Below, one piece after another: positions 52,201 to 61,344 of a stretch of 64,000 nucleotides of DNA. The notes under the pieces are model-generated. The model saw only the letters and a program-made list of their open reading frames with translations, made no database searches and was not told the origin of the DNA. The stretch's first letter is position 1. The number at the start of each line of letters is the position of its first letter. Location: NCBI GenBank assembly GCA_041687335.1, contig JAWLCE010000023.1:1-64000 (forward strand). Reading direction: 5' to 3'. This stretch comes from JAJFUE01 sp041687335. GTDB lineage: Bacteria; Sumerlaeota; Sumerlaeia; MVZB01. Position numbers and translations under genes: made by a program.

Positions 52201-52799
52201 CGCAGCACCGGGGATGGATTCTCCTCCGGAAAACTGATCGAGCAGACCGGCCCGCCCGTCAGCTCCAGCGTCTCCGGGCGCTGGCAATAAACCGTCCCGC
52301 GCCGCAGGCGCGCCAGCTCAAGCCGCCCCCGCACCCGCGCCAGCAACTCCGGCTCCAAGACCGGCAATCTCAAAAAATCATCCGCGCCCGCCTCATAGGC
52401 CTGCACATCCTCCCCGCCGCCGGCCGAGAGCAGCAGGATCGGCAGGGTGCTCGTCGCCGGCTGGGCGCGCAGCCGGCGCAGCAGCTCGATCCCCCCCGGG
52501 GCAGGCGCGTCGGCGTCGATCAGCACCATTTCGGGTGGGTTGTGCCCTGCGGCGGCCAGGGCGGCCGCCCCATCGCGCGAGACCTCCACCCTCCAGTGCC
52601 CCCCCAGCAGCGACCGCAGGTCTGCCATCCATCCTTGCCCGGCGCCGGCCAGCAGCAACCGATTCCCCGCAGTCTCCCCCTCGGTCGAGGCCTGGACTTG
52701 TCCGGGATGCTTCTGCAATTGGATGGATCCTGAGCCTGCAACTGGGCGTCGGGCAAATTGGCCCTTCAGCCGCTGACTGATTTTATCATACGCATGCAT
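49224..52799 (-). CDS. Multi-PAS hybrid sensor histidine kinase with pseudo-receiver
   Basis: A 1191-residue cytosolic sensor. N-terminal receiver-like domain (about 45-165) lacks the acidic pair (RLLLAGAGQG), keeps D95 in MVLIDADAP, and has RLP where the lysine should be (DDFLRLPV), so it is a pseudo-receiver. About five PAS domains follow (about 200-800), with repeated DITERRQTEEEL- and DITERKRAEEA-type linkers. The HisKA_3 helix ERKRLATILHDHIQQL and a HATPase (DKGKGFDPRQLENRQP) precede an intact C-terminal NarL-like receiver (about 1060-1180: LIVDDHKIM, IIMDVNLAG, FSKGG) with no DNA-binding domain. Its 3' end overlaps rtcB by 8 bp. Confidence 0.88.
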
Positions 52800-52955
52800 G
52801 AGTCGATAGACGGCCAGCCAATAAAGTTACTGCATCCAACTGGAAATGGGTCAAGAATATTTGTATCATGCCGGTCGCCCCTAGCCTGCCGGGGGGCAGC
52901 CCTGATGATACGCCCATGGGAGCGCCTGCTAGCCGTGACCACCGAAACCGAACCG

Positions 52956-54179
52956 ATGCCGATCCCCGACTCGATCCGCGAGGAGTGGGAGATCCTGACG
53001 GGGGGGACGGTGGACGTGCTGCCCGCCGAGCAGTTGCGCGACCGCCTGCTCGAAGCCCGCGCCCAGGGCCGGCCCCTGCGCATCAAGCTCGGCGCCGACC
53101 CCTCCGCACCCGACCTGCACCTGGGCCATAGCGTCCAACTCAACAAATTGCGCCAGTTCCAGGACCTCGGCCATCAGGTCGTCTTCATCATCGGCGACTT
53201 CACCGCCCGCATCGGCGACCCCACCGGCAAGAACGAGACCCGCCCGCCGCTCACCCGCGAGGATGTCGAGGTCTTCGCCGCCACCTACCTGGACCAGATC
53301 TTCCTCATCCTGGACCCCGCCCGCACCGAGATCGTCCGCAACGGCGACTGGTTCGACAAGATGCACTTCAACGATGTCATCCGGCTCGCCTCGCGCTACA
53401 CCGTCGCCCGCATGCTCGAGCGCGACGACTTCTCCAAGCGCTACGCCGAGGGCCGCCCGATCCACGTCCACGAATTCCTCTACCCGCTCGTGCAGGGCTG
53501 GGATTCGGTCGAGGTCCGCGCCGACCTCGAGCTGGGCGGCACCGACCAGAAGTTCAACCTGCTGGTCGGCCGCGAGCTGATGCGCGAGATGAACATGGCC
53601 CCCCAGTGCATCATGACGCTGCCGCTGCTCGTCGGCCTCGACGGCGTCCACAAGATGAGCAAGAGCCTGGGCAACTACATCGGCCTGACCGAGCCGCCCC
53701 AGGAGATTTTCGGCAAGGCGATGAGCGTCCCCGACGAGATGATGCGCGACTACCTGGTGCTGACGCTGGGCTACCGGCCGGCCGCGGGCGACCTGCTGCT
53801 GGCCGAGGTCGCGGCCGGCTCGCTGCACCCGCGCGACCTCAAGGCCCGCATCGCCGGCGAACTGGTCGCCCGCTACCATGGCCAACCCGCCGCCCGCGAG
53901 GCCCTTGACCATTTCAACCGCGTCTTCAAGGAGCGCGAGCTGCCCGAGCAGATCGAGGAGGTCGAGCTGCCCCTCGATGGGGCCGCCGCCATGCCGCTCC
54001 TCCGCGTGCTGGTGCTGGCCGGGCTGGCCGCTTCCGGCGGCGAGGCCCGCCGCCTGATTCAGCAGGGTGGGGTCAGCATGAATGGCGAACGTATCGCCGA
54101 TCACCAGGTCGAGCTTGCCGCCGGCGAGCACCTCGTGCGGGTCGGCAAACGCCAGTTCCGGCGAATTCATTTGACTTGA
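52956..54179 (+). CDS. tyrS: Tyrosyl-tRNA synthetase
   Basis: A 407-residue class I synthetase that charges tRNA-Tyr. It has KLGADPSAPDLHLGHSVQLN (the HIGH motif as HLGH), GGTDQKFNLLVGRELM, KMSKSLGNYI (the KMSKS motif), and a C-terminal S4 domain (LIQQGGVSMNGERI). The start is uncertain: ATG at 52956 (MPIPDSIREEW) agrees with the family; GTG at 52935 and ATG at 52905 are alternatives. Confidence 0.95.
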   Translation: MPIPDSIREEWEILTGGTVDVLPAEQLRDRLLEARAQGRPLRIKLGADPSAPDLHLGHSVQLNKLRQFQDLGHQVVFIIGDFTARIGDPTGKNETRPPLTREDVEVFAATYLDQIFLILDPARTEIVRNGDWFDKMHFNDVIRLASRYTVARMLERDDFSKRYAEGRPIHVHEFLYPLVQGWDSVEVRADLELGGTDQKFNLLVGRELMREMNMAPQCIMTLPLLVGLDGVHKMSKSLGNYIGLTEPPQEIFGKAMSVPDEMMRDYLVLTLGYRPAAGDLLLAEVAAGSLHPRDLKARIAGELVARYHGQPAAREALDHFNRVFKERELPEQIEEVELPLDGAAAMPLLRVLVLAGLAASGGEARRLIQQGGVSMNGERIADHQVELAAGEHLVRVGKRQFRRIHLT

Positions 54180-54278
54180 GCCGCGAAAGCCTGAGAAATA
54201 GTAGGGTTCCATCATCGGGGCAGGTCCGTGCCGACACACTCGGCGCCCCGACCATCGACAAGGAAAAACCAGTTAACC

Positions 54279-56252
54279 ATGGTGAAACTGCAAGACATGC
54301 GCAACCCCCGGAAGCTCCGGTGGCCGCTCTACTTCATGTTCGCGCTGCTCGTGATCTCCTTTGTGTTCTTCTACGGCTGGAGAATGCCCGAGGAGGGCCG
54401 CAACCTCCCGCACGCCCGCCTGCGCAGCGAGAGCATCAGCCCAATGGATCGCTGGGTCGAAATCTATGACGTCCACCTGCGGGACGCCAACCGGCGCGTC
54501 CAGCAGCAGAAGGCGGCCCTGCTGCCCAGCTACATCACTCAGTACCTGGTCCAGGTGGGCGCGCTCAACACCTTCCTCGACCGCATGATCACCATGCCCG
54601 AGCTGGCGCGCGAAGCCGCCAATGCCATCCTCATCGACCGCAAGTCCCGCGAGCTGGGCGTGGTCGTGACGCGGCAGGAAATCGTCGACTACCTGAACAC
54701 GCTGCCAGGGATCTCCAATGCCATTCTGGCCCGGCAGGCGAGTGATATGAATCTCGACGGCCCCGAGGCGCTGGTCGAGCTCGAGCGCCGGCGGCGCGAA
54801 AACGAGCGCACCCGCGCGCTGCAGGGCATGACCGCCCAGGCCTCGCTCTTCGAGTTGTGGCAGGAATACAGCATCGCCAACGACCGGCTGACGCTCGACA
54901 TGGCCGTCTACCCCGCCCAGGATTTCACCGAACGCGTCGCCGTGACCGAGCAGGAGCTTGAGGAGTATTATCAGGCCAACCTGGAAAGCTTCCGCCTGCC
55001 GGCCCAGCGGCGTTATCAATATCTCCGCGTCGGCCGCGATGAGCTGCGCCAGCAGATCCAGCCGACCCCCGAGCAGGTTCAGGCCTACTACGAGCAGAAC
55101 CAGTCCGAATTCGCCCGCCCCGAGGCCTTCCAGCTTGAGCTGCTTTACGCCCCCGTCCAGACCGACACCGAGTCCGCCGTTGCCTTGCTGGAGGATCTGC
55201 GCTCGACGGCGACGGTGACTCAGGACTGGTCGTCGCTGGACACCGAAGCCGCCCCGCCCTTCCACCGGCCGCGCACGCCGTGGCTGGAATTCCCGACGAT
55301 GGATTATCCCCCCGACTTTTTTGAACGGGTGCGGACGCTGGCCGAGGATCAGGTCTCCACGCCGATCGTCTATCGGGTCGGCTCGGGCGATGAGGCCACC
55401 ACCAACGTGGCACTGGCCCGCATGATCGAGCGCCGGCCGGCGGGCGTCGCCCCACTCGAGGAGGTCTCCGACCGCGCTCGCGAGGCCGCCATCGACCGCG
55501 AGGTCGAGCAGCTGTTCCAGCAGCGCCGGACCGAGATGACCGCGGCCCGTCAGGAAATTGGCCGGGATGCAACGATTGCCGAGCTGGCCGGCCGCCTGGC
55601 GCTCGATGACCAACTCACGACGATGGTGGCCCGATTCGACTTCGATATCCCCGGCGTCGGCAACTTCGAGGAGCACGGCGATTACGTCGCCGGCTTGCGC
55701 GAGGGTGAACTGAGCGCGGTCTTGCCGCTGGCCGATGCGCTCGTGGTGCTCCAGCCCACCGAAACCATCGAAGCCCGTTATCCCGAACTCGCTGAGGTCC
55801 GCGACCAGGTGGAGCAGCAGGTTCGCGCCGAGCGGGCCGGTGATCTGGCCCAGGCCGCCGCCCAGGATGCGCTGCGGCTGGTGCGCGAGGGTGCCCCTTA
55901 CGATCAGGCCACGGCCGATGCCCCCCAGCACACCCGCACCGGCGCGCTTCGCCGCACCGACCCCGTTGAGGTGCTCAACTATGCCCCGCTCATCGACTTC
56001 ACGCGCCAGACGTTGGGAATCGACGTGAACTCGGTCGGCCTGTCGCCCTATGGGCAGGACCCCAACGAGCCGGCGGGCTACGTGGTCTGGCGGCTGGTGG
56101 AGCTGACGCCGGCGACCGTCGACCAGTTCTCCGAGGAGCGCTTCGCCTTCACCAACGATTACCTTCAGCTGCAACGCCAGACGCTCATCCGGGAGTGGTT
56201 GGCCGACGAGCGCGCGCGAGCCCGCTTCGAGCTGATCTCTCGGGAGCGATGA
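54279..56252 (+). CDS. PpiD/SurA-like periplasmic folding factor
   Basis: A 657-residue protein with one N-terminal membrane anchor (WPLYFMFALLVISFVFFYGW) and a long periplasmic part. It begins with the SurA/PpiD-type helical chaperone region (EILV-like RQEIVDYLNTLP) and continues into helical repeats rich in glutamine/glutamate. A parvulin (rotamase) domain is not obvious. It may help outer-membrane or secreted protein folding. The ATG at 54279 is preferred to 54228 on signal-anchor grounds. Follows tyrS by about 100 bp. Confidence 0.8.
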   Translation: MVKLQDMRNPRKLRWPLYFMFALLVISFVFFYGWRMPEEGRNLPHARLRSESISPMDRWVEIYDVHLRDANRRVQQQKAALLPSYITQYLVQVGALNTFLDRMITMPELAREAANAILIDRKSRELGVVVTRQEIVDYLNTLPGISNAILARQASDMNLDGPEALVELERRRRENERTRALQGMTAQASLFELWQEYSIANDRLTLDMAVYPAQDFTERVAVTEQELEEYYQANLESFRLPAQRRYQYLRVGRDELRQQIQPTPEQVQAYYEQNQSEFARPEAFQLELLYAPVQTDTESAVALLEDLRSTATVTQDWSSLDTEAAPPFHRPRTPWLEFPTMDYPPDFFERVRTLAEDQVSTPIVYRVGSGDEATTNVALARMIERRPAGVAPLEEVSDRAREAAIDREVEQLFQQRRTEMTAARQEIGRDATIAELAGRLALDDQLTTMVARFDFDIPGVGNFEEHGDYVAGLREGELSAVLPLADALVVLQPTETIEARYPELAEVRDQVEQQVRAERAGDLAQAAAQDALRLVREGAPYDQATADAPQHTRTGALRRTDPVEVLNYAPLIDFTRQTLGIDVNSVGLSPYGQDPNEPAGYVVWRLVELTPATVDQFSEERFAFTNDYLQLQRQTLIREWLADERARARFELISRER

Positions 56253-56279
56253 CGCCGGGAAGAAGGCCTTGAAAAACAG

Positions 56280-56311
56280 AAAAAGACGGAGGTTTTAACC
56301 CCCGTCTTTTT
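56280..56311 (+). terminator. Rho-independent terminator after the PpiD-like gene
   Basis: A 10-bp perfect stem, AAAAAGACGG with CCGTCTTTTT, a 12-base loop and the T-run inside the stem's 3' arm, 28 bases after the stop. Confidence 0.9.
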
Positions 56312-56362
56312 CGTATATAGGGCGGCACCGTCCGCCGGATTCAATCACGGAAGGAATACACG

Positions 56363-57538
56363 ATGAAGATTGCACGCCGGATTCAGAATGTTCAGGAGTC
56401 GCTGACCCTGGCCCTGACGGCCAAGGCCAAAGCGATGCAGGCCGAGGGCATTGATGTGATTGACTTCGGCGCCGGCGAACCCGATTTCGATACCCCCGAG
56501 CCGATCAAGGAACGGGCGATCAAGGAAATCCGCGCCGGCAACACCAAGTACACGCCCGCCTCGGGCACCCCGGCCCTTAAGAAGGCGGTCGCCGACAAGC
56601 TCAAGCGCGACCAGGGCCTCGACTATGCCCCCGCCCAGGTCATCATCAACTGCGGCGCCAAGCACTCGATCCACAACGCCATCCTGACTCTGGTCGATGA
56701 GGGCGACGAGGTCATCATCCCCGCCCCCTACTGGCTGAGCTACCCCGAGATGGTCACCATCGCCGGCGGCAAATCGGTCATCATCTCGGCCGGCGTCGAG
56801 CACGACTACAAGATCACCCCGGCCCAGCTTGAGGCCGCAATCACGCCGCGCACGACCGCCTTCATCCTCAACTCGCCCAGCAACCCCACCGGCATGGTCT
56901 ATGACAAGGCCGAGCTGGAGGCGCTGGCCGCCGTGCTCGAACGCCACCCCCAGGTCACCATCATCAGCGACGAAATCTACGAAAAGATGATCTACGACGG
57001 CCAGGAGCACGTCTCGATCGCCCAGCTCTCGCCCGCGCTCAAGGAGCGCACGCTGCTGGTCAACGGCATGAGCAAGGCCTACTCGATGACCGGCTGGCGG
57101 CTCGGCTACATCGCCGGCCCCAAGGACGCCATCGAGGCGATCGGTCGCCTGCAGAGCCACTCCACCTCCAACCCGGTCAGCTTCTGCATGCCGGCCGCCA
57201 TCACCGCCCTCAACGAGTGCGAGGATGACATCAAGCGCATGGTGGCCGCCTTCGCCGATCGCCGCCGCGAGATGGTCCGCCTGCTCAACGCCATGCCCGG
57301 CGTCCGCTGCCCCGAGCCCAAGGGTGCCTTCTACGTCTTCCCCGACGTCTCGGGCACCTTCGCGCGCCTGGGCGTCAAGGACTCGGTCGAGTTCTGCTCG
57401 CGCCTGCTGGCCGAAGCCAACGTCAGCATCGTCCCCGGCGAGCCCTTCGGCGACAACAACTGCATCCGCCTCTCCTACGCCACCTCGATGGAGAAGATCA
57501 AGACCGGCCTGGAGCGGCTGGCCAAGTTCCTCGCCTGA
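56363..57538 (+). CDS. aspC: Aspartate aminotransferase (class I/II PLP enzyme)
   Basis: A 391-residue PLP aminotransferase of the bacterial Ib subgroup. N-terminal VIDFGAGEPDFDTPEP and TKYTPASGTPALKKAVADKL; NSPSNPTGMVYD; DEIYEKMIYDG with the PLP aspartate/tyrosine; NGMSKAYSMTGWRLGYIAG with the PLP lysine (SKAYSM); and R in CIRLSYATS for the substrate carboxylate. Aspartate-oxaloacetate is the usual reaction. GGAAGGAAT lies just before the ATG; it has its own terminator. Confidence 0.93.
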   Translation: MKIARRIQNVQESLTLALTAKAKAMQAEGIDVIDFGAGEPDFDTPEPIKERAIKEIRAGNTKYTPASGTPALKKAVADKLKRDQGLDYAPAQVIINCGAKHSIHNAILTLVDEGDEVIIPAPYWLSYPEMVTIAGGKSVIISAGVEHDYKITPAQLEAAITPRTTAFILNSPSNPTGMVYDKAELEALAAVLERHPQVTIISDEIYEKMIYDGQEHVSIAQLSPALKERTLLVNGMSKAYSMTGWRLGYIAGPKDAIEAIGRLQSHSTSNPVSFCMPAAITALNECEDDIKRMVAAFADRRREMVRLLNAMPGVRCPEPKGAFYVFPDVSGTFARLGVKDSVEFCSRLLAEANVSIVPGEPFGDNNCIRLSYATSMEKIKTGLERLAKFLA

Positions 57539-57558
57539 TTCGAGGCCAAGACAACACA

Positions 57559-57600
57559 GGACCGCAAGGGCAACATCCACCCCTTGCGGTCCTTTTGTTT
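57559..57600 (+). terminator. Rho-independent terminator after aspC
   Basis: A 12-bp stem, GGACCGCAAGGG with CCCTTGCGGTCC, a 10-base loop and the tail TTTTGTTTT, 20 bases after the stop. Confidence 0.92.
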
Positions 57601-57624
57601 TACAGGTTGTATAACCGCTCCTGA

Positions 57625-57668
57625 CTTTGCGTCCTTTGGCCATTCCCTCTGCGCCTTTGCGACAAAAC
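57625..57668 (-). repeat. Family A' repeat, minus orientation
   Basis: Reverse complement begins TGTTTTGTCGCAAAGGCGC and continues GAATGGCCAAAGGACGCAA, matching 29892-29935 at about 38 of 44 positions. It stands between the aspC terminator and the DedA gene. Confidence 0.75.
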
Positions 57669-57785
57669 AGGCCTGTGCCCCACTTTGATTTGCATTCCGC
57701 CCCTCCCGGCTCTTCTGCTACCATCTTGGCAATCCCTCGGCCGTGCGCGGCGCGCGGGAGCGAATGACCAGGAACGGGGGATGGT

Positions 57786-58457
57786 TTGGTGGATTTGTTG
57801 CGCGAATGGATTCATGCCATGGCCGGATGGTACTTCGCCCAGGTCGAGGTCATCGGCTGGCCGTGGTTTGCCTTCCTGGGGATGCTCGTCGAAAGCTCAC
57901 TCGTCCCCTTCCCCAGCGAGATCGTCATGCCGCCGGCGGGCCATCAGGCCGGTTCGGTCGCGCGCCTGATCCTGGTCATCTTCTGCGGCACGGCCGGCAG
58001 CACCGCCGGCGGGCTGTTCAATTATGCGCTGGGCTATTTTCTGGGCCGGCCCTTCTTCGAGAAATACGGCAAATACCTGCTCGTCAGCCATAAGGGCCTC
58101 GACAAGATGGACCGCTTCTGGGGTCGCTACGGCGAGGCCAGCACCTTCATCTGCCGCTTCATTCCCGCCGTGCGCCAGCTCATCTCGCTGCCGGCGGGCA
58201 TTGCCCGGATGAACATCTGGAAGTTCACCTTCTTCACCGCGCTCGGCTCCGGGATGTGGGTCACGACGCTGGCGCTGATCGGCTGGTTCATGCGCCACCT
58301 CACCCTCAACGACTTCTTCCTCTGGAGCGAGACCCAGCTCAAGCGCGAGATGCTGCCCTGGGTGCTGGCCGCCGTCGCGCTGATGATCGGCTTCTACGTC
58401 GGCTGGCTCTGGCTGCGCCGCCGCAAGCTCGCCGACCCCGACGCCGAGCCGATCTGA
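57786..58457 (+). CDS. DedA-family membrane protein
   Basis: A 223-residue protein with about five hydrophobic segments and the DedA pattern: MLVESSLVPFPSEIVMPPAG (acidic residue before the proline), then RFIPAVRQLISLPAGIARM, where family members carry conserved arginines. Members have been proposed as lipid scramblases or transporters needed for membrane potential and undecaprenyl phosphate recycling; the direct activity here is inferred. The GTG start has GGGGGA 7 bases upstream; ATG at 57819 is alternative. Confidence 0.88.
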   Translation: MVDLLREWIHAMAGWYFAQVEVIGWPWFAFLGMLVESSLVPFPSEIVMPPAGHQAGSVARLILVIFCGTAGSTAGGLFNYALGYFLGRPFFEKYGKYLLVSHKGLDKMDRFWGRYGEASTFICRFIPAVRQLISLPAGIARMNIWKFTFFTALGSGMWVTTLALIGWFMRHLTLNDFFLWSETQLKREMLPWVLAAVALMIGFYVGWLWLRRRKLADPDAEPI

Positions 58458-58544
58458 CGCAGGCATGGCAGCGCCGTAGGTGCGGCCTGTGCCGACACCC
58501 CCACCGCCGCCCCACTCTGCACAATTTCGCTTGGGGGCACCGGC

Positions 58545-58648
58545 ATTCCACCCTGAAAGGGTGGACCCAGTTCAAAAGCCCAGGGTGGAGCGCAGCGAAA
58601 CCCTGGGTCTTCCGGCCAATTTCTCAGATCCCTGAAAGGGCGACACAG
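58545..58648. repeat. Triple-hairpin intergenic repeat, family B, copy 3
   Basis: Same order as copy 1: CCACCCTGAAAGGGTGG, CCCAGGGT...ACCCTGGG around GGAGCGCAGCGAA, then a CCCTGAAAGGG hairpin and CGACACAG. It lies between the ends of the DedA gene and the NamZ-fusion gene, both of which read towards it. Confidence 0.75.
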
Positions 58649-58708
58649 CCCCCCTTGGCTCAGAGCGTGGCATTTTTGACCTTGCGACCGACCACGCCTC
58701 AAAGGCGC

Positions 58709-61159
58709 TCACTCATACAACAGATACGGCGCCCGCTCGGCCCGGAACCGCTCCACGTCGGCCCGCCAGCCCGCCACGATCTCATCCACATTCCGACCGG
58801 CGACGACGTCCGCGGGCACCTTGCGCGTGCCGAACATCGGCGCCGTCGCCGCCGGATTGAGCGCCTCGGCGCCATAGCGGCGCGTCAGCACGTCCAGAAT
58901 CGTGACCGCCGTGCGAATCCCCTCCATCCGGTCGCGGTCGAGCAGCTGGACCATGACCCCACGGCACAGCTCGCCCTGATACTCGCGCGTGGTGGGCACG
59001 AACTGCACAGGGATGAAGCTCAGCCCCGGCAGTCCGCGCGCGTTGAGCAGCGCCGCCAGCTCGACATCATCCTCGATCCACGGCGCCCCTAAGCGTTCGA
59101 AGGGGTGATCGGTGCCGCGCCCCACGCTCAGCCGCGCCGCCTCGATCGGCCCCACCGCCGCGTAAAGCGTCGCCTCGGTCTGGCTGCGGATGTTGGGCGA
59201 TGGATTGACCCACGGCAGCCCGGTCTGGTCGAACCACATCCCCCGCCGCCAGCCCCGCATCGCGACCACGTGCAGCTCGCAGCCCAAGCTCTTGGTGCCG
59301 TTGTAGAAGCGGGCCAGCTCGCCGATGGTCATGCCATGGCGCGTCGGCACTTCAAACCACGAAATGAAATGCCGCAGCTCCGGGTCGAGCAGCGGCCCAT
59401 CCACCGCTTCGCCGCCGATCGGGTTGGGCCGATCCAGCACCACAAACCGCAACCCCTTCGCCGCGGCCGTCTCCATCGCCTGCGCCATGGTTGAGATATA
59501 GGTGTAGTAGCGCACGCCGATGTCTTGGATGTCGAAGACCAGCGTGTCGATCCCCTCGAGCATCGCATCGGTTGGCGCGCGAGTCCCCGGCCGATAAAGG
59601 CTATAGATCGGCAGGCCGGTGGCCTCGTCGCGCTCGTCGGGCACCGTGGTATCCAGCTCGGCGCGGATTCCGTGTTCGGGACTGAACAGCGCCACCAGCT
59701 CAAACCGCTTCGCCTGATGCTGCTCGTAAAGCAGGTCGATCGCCGTCTCGCGCCGGCGATTGACCCCTGTCGAATTGGTGATCAGCCCCACGCGCCGGCC
59801 TGCCAGCGGAGCGTAATCCTCCAGCTCCAGCACGTCCAGCCCGCTCAGCACCTCGGCAAACTCCAGCGCCTTGACCGCCGGCCCTGCGGCGGTCTGGCTG
59901 GCGGCGGGGGCGGCGACGGCCTTCGGCCGCGGCGGACCTGACTGGGCCGAGAGCCGCCCCGGCCCGTTCCACGACGCGGCCACGATATTCGAAACCCGCC
60001 GCTGCAGCCCGCCCACGTTGCCCTTGCCCGCCGGGTGCACCCGGTTGGTCAGCAGCACGACAAAAACTCCCGCCTCGGGATCCACCCACATGCTGGTGCC
60101 GGTCCAGCCGGTGTGGCCGAACGAGCCTTCGCCAAACAGGTCGCCGCGCCGCGTGTAGGGGCTGTCCAGATCCCAGCCCAGGCCGCGCACGGGCAGCCCC
60201 TCGGGGCTGGCGGGGCTGGTCATGGCGCGCACGGCGGCAGGGCTCAGCACCCGCGCCCGTCCCAGCCGGCCCTGCCCCAGCAGCATCGCGCAGAAGCGCG
60301 CCATGTCGTCGGCCGTCGAGAAAAGCCCGGCATGCCCCGCGACCCCGCCCATCGCCCACGAACTCGGGTCGTGCACCTCGCCCCGCAGCCAGCGATCATG
60401 GCGCAGTTCGGTGGGCACGGCGCGCGCCTGCAGCTCGGCACCCGGCAAAAAGCCCGTCTCGGTCATCCCCAGCGGGCCAAAGATTTCCTCGGCCACGAAT
60501 TGATGAAGCGGCCGCCCGTCCACCCGCCGCACAATCTCACCCAACGTGATATAGCCGACGTCGGAATAAATGAACCTCGTCCCCGGCTGCTCGCGCAGGC
60601 TGACCGCCGCGACCTGCTCGGCAACCCCGGCCATCACATCCTGCCAGTCGGCGGCGCCGGGCCGGTGGCCGCGATTCACCTCCGCGAAACGCCCATAGAG
60701 CCCCAGCCCCGCCGGCAGCCCCGAGGTGTGCGTCATCAACTGGCGCACCGTGACAGACTGCTTGTCTTGGGCCGCAAACTCGGGCCAGAATTCGCTCACG
60801 CGCGTGTCCAGCGTCAGCCGCCCCTGCTCGACCAGCTTCATGATCGCGCTGGTCGTGGCAACCACCTTGGTCAGCGACGCCATGTCGAACAGGTGGTCTT
60901 CCCTCATCGGCTCGGCCTCCGGCTCAACCGCCGCCCGGCCAAAGGCCTTGCGATAAAGCACCCCGTCGGCCGTGCCCACGATGCAGACGGCGCCGGGCGC
61001 CAGTTCGCGCGCGATGGCGTCCTCGATCACCCCGTCCAGCGCGGCCAGCGTGCCCGCGTCCAGCCGCGTCGCCGTCGAGCCGATCCCGCGTTGGCAACCC
61101 GGCGTGACGATCAGGATCAAAACCATCAGGGCCATCATTCGGCCGGCGATAACTCGCAT
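58709..61159 (-). CDS. Serine hydrolase - NamZ (DUF1343) fusion lipoprotein
   Basis: An 816-residue lipoprotein (signal ending VTPGC; Cys22) with two enzyme domains. Residues about 35-400 are a class C beta-lactamase/DD-peptidase-type serine hydrolase: S95-x-x-K98 in ASLTK, YSDVGY as second motif, HTGWTG as third. Residues about 420-816 are NamZ/DUF1343, family of exo-beta-N-acetylmuramidases (GH171), with SPEHGIRAELD holding the catalytic glutamate and RFVVLDRPNPIGG. NamZ frees MurNAc from the non-reducing end of peptidoglycan chains, so this protein probably trims peptide and glycan in the periplasm. A GAGGGGAG site precedes the ATG. Confidence 0.9.
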   Translation of the reverse strand: MRVIAGRMMALMVLILIVTPGCQRGIGSTATRLDAGTLAALDGVIEDAIARELAPGAVCIVGTADGVLYRKAFGRAAVEPEAEPMREDHLFDMASLTKVVATTSAIMKLVEQGRLTLDTRVSEFWPEFAAQDKQSVTVRQLMTHTSGLPAGLGLYGRFAEVNRGHRPGAADWQDVMAGVAEQVAAVSLREQPGTRFIYSDVGYITLGEIVRRVDGRPLHQFVAEEIFGPLGMTETGFLPGAELQARAVPTELRHDRWLRGEVHDPSSWAMGGVAGHAGLFSTADDMARFCAMLLGQGRLGRARVLSPAAVRAMTSPASPEGLPVRGLGWDLDSPYTRRGDLFGEGSFGHTGWTGTSMWVDPEAGVFVVLLTNRVHPAGKGNVGGLQRRVSNIVAASWNGPGRLSAQSGPPRPKAVAAPAASQTAAGPAVKALEFAEVLSGLDVLELEDYAPLAGRRVGLITNSTGVNRRRETAIDLLYEQHQAKRFELVALFSPEHGIRAELDTTVPDERDEATGLPIYSLYRPGTRAPTDAMLEGIDTLVFDIQDIGVRYYTYISTMAQAMETAAAKGLRFVVLDRPNPIGGEAVDGPLLDPELRHFISWFEVPTRHGMTIGELARFYNGTKSLGCELHVVAMRGWRRGMWFDQTGLPWVNPSPNIRSQTEATLYAAVGPIEAARLSVGRGTDHPFERLGAPWIEDDVELAALLNARGLPGLSFIPVQFVPTTREYQGELCRGVMVQLLDRDRMEGIRTAVTILDVLTRRYGAEALNPAATAPMFGTRKVPADVVAGRNVDEIVAGWRADVERFRAERAPYLLYE

Positions 61160-61344
61160 TTCAGAAGCTCCCCTCGTTCATTGGATGACTGCCGTTGCGC
61201 CCCATATCATAAACAACCCCGACGCCGCCGCCCAGCATATTGAGAAACCCAACCGCAAATTTCCTGATCCATCACATCCATTTGCCAAAACCCCGATGAC
61301 ATGCAAGACTGGCAGCCACACTTGACGATTTCGGAGCGACTGCA

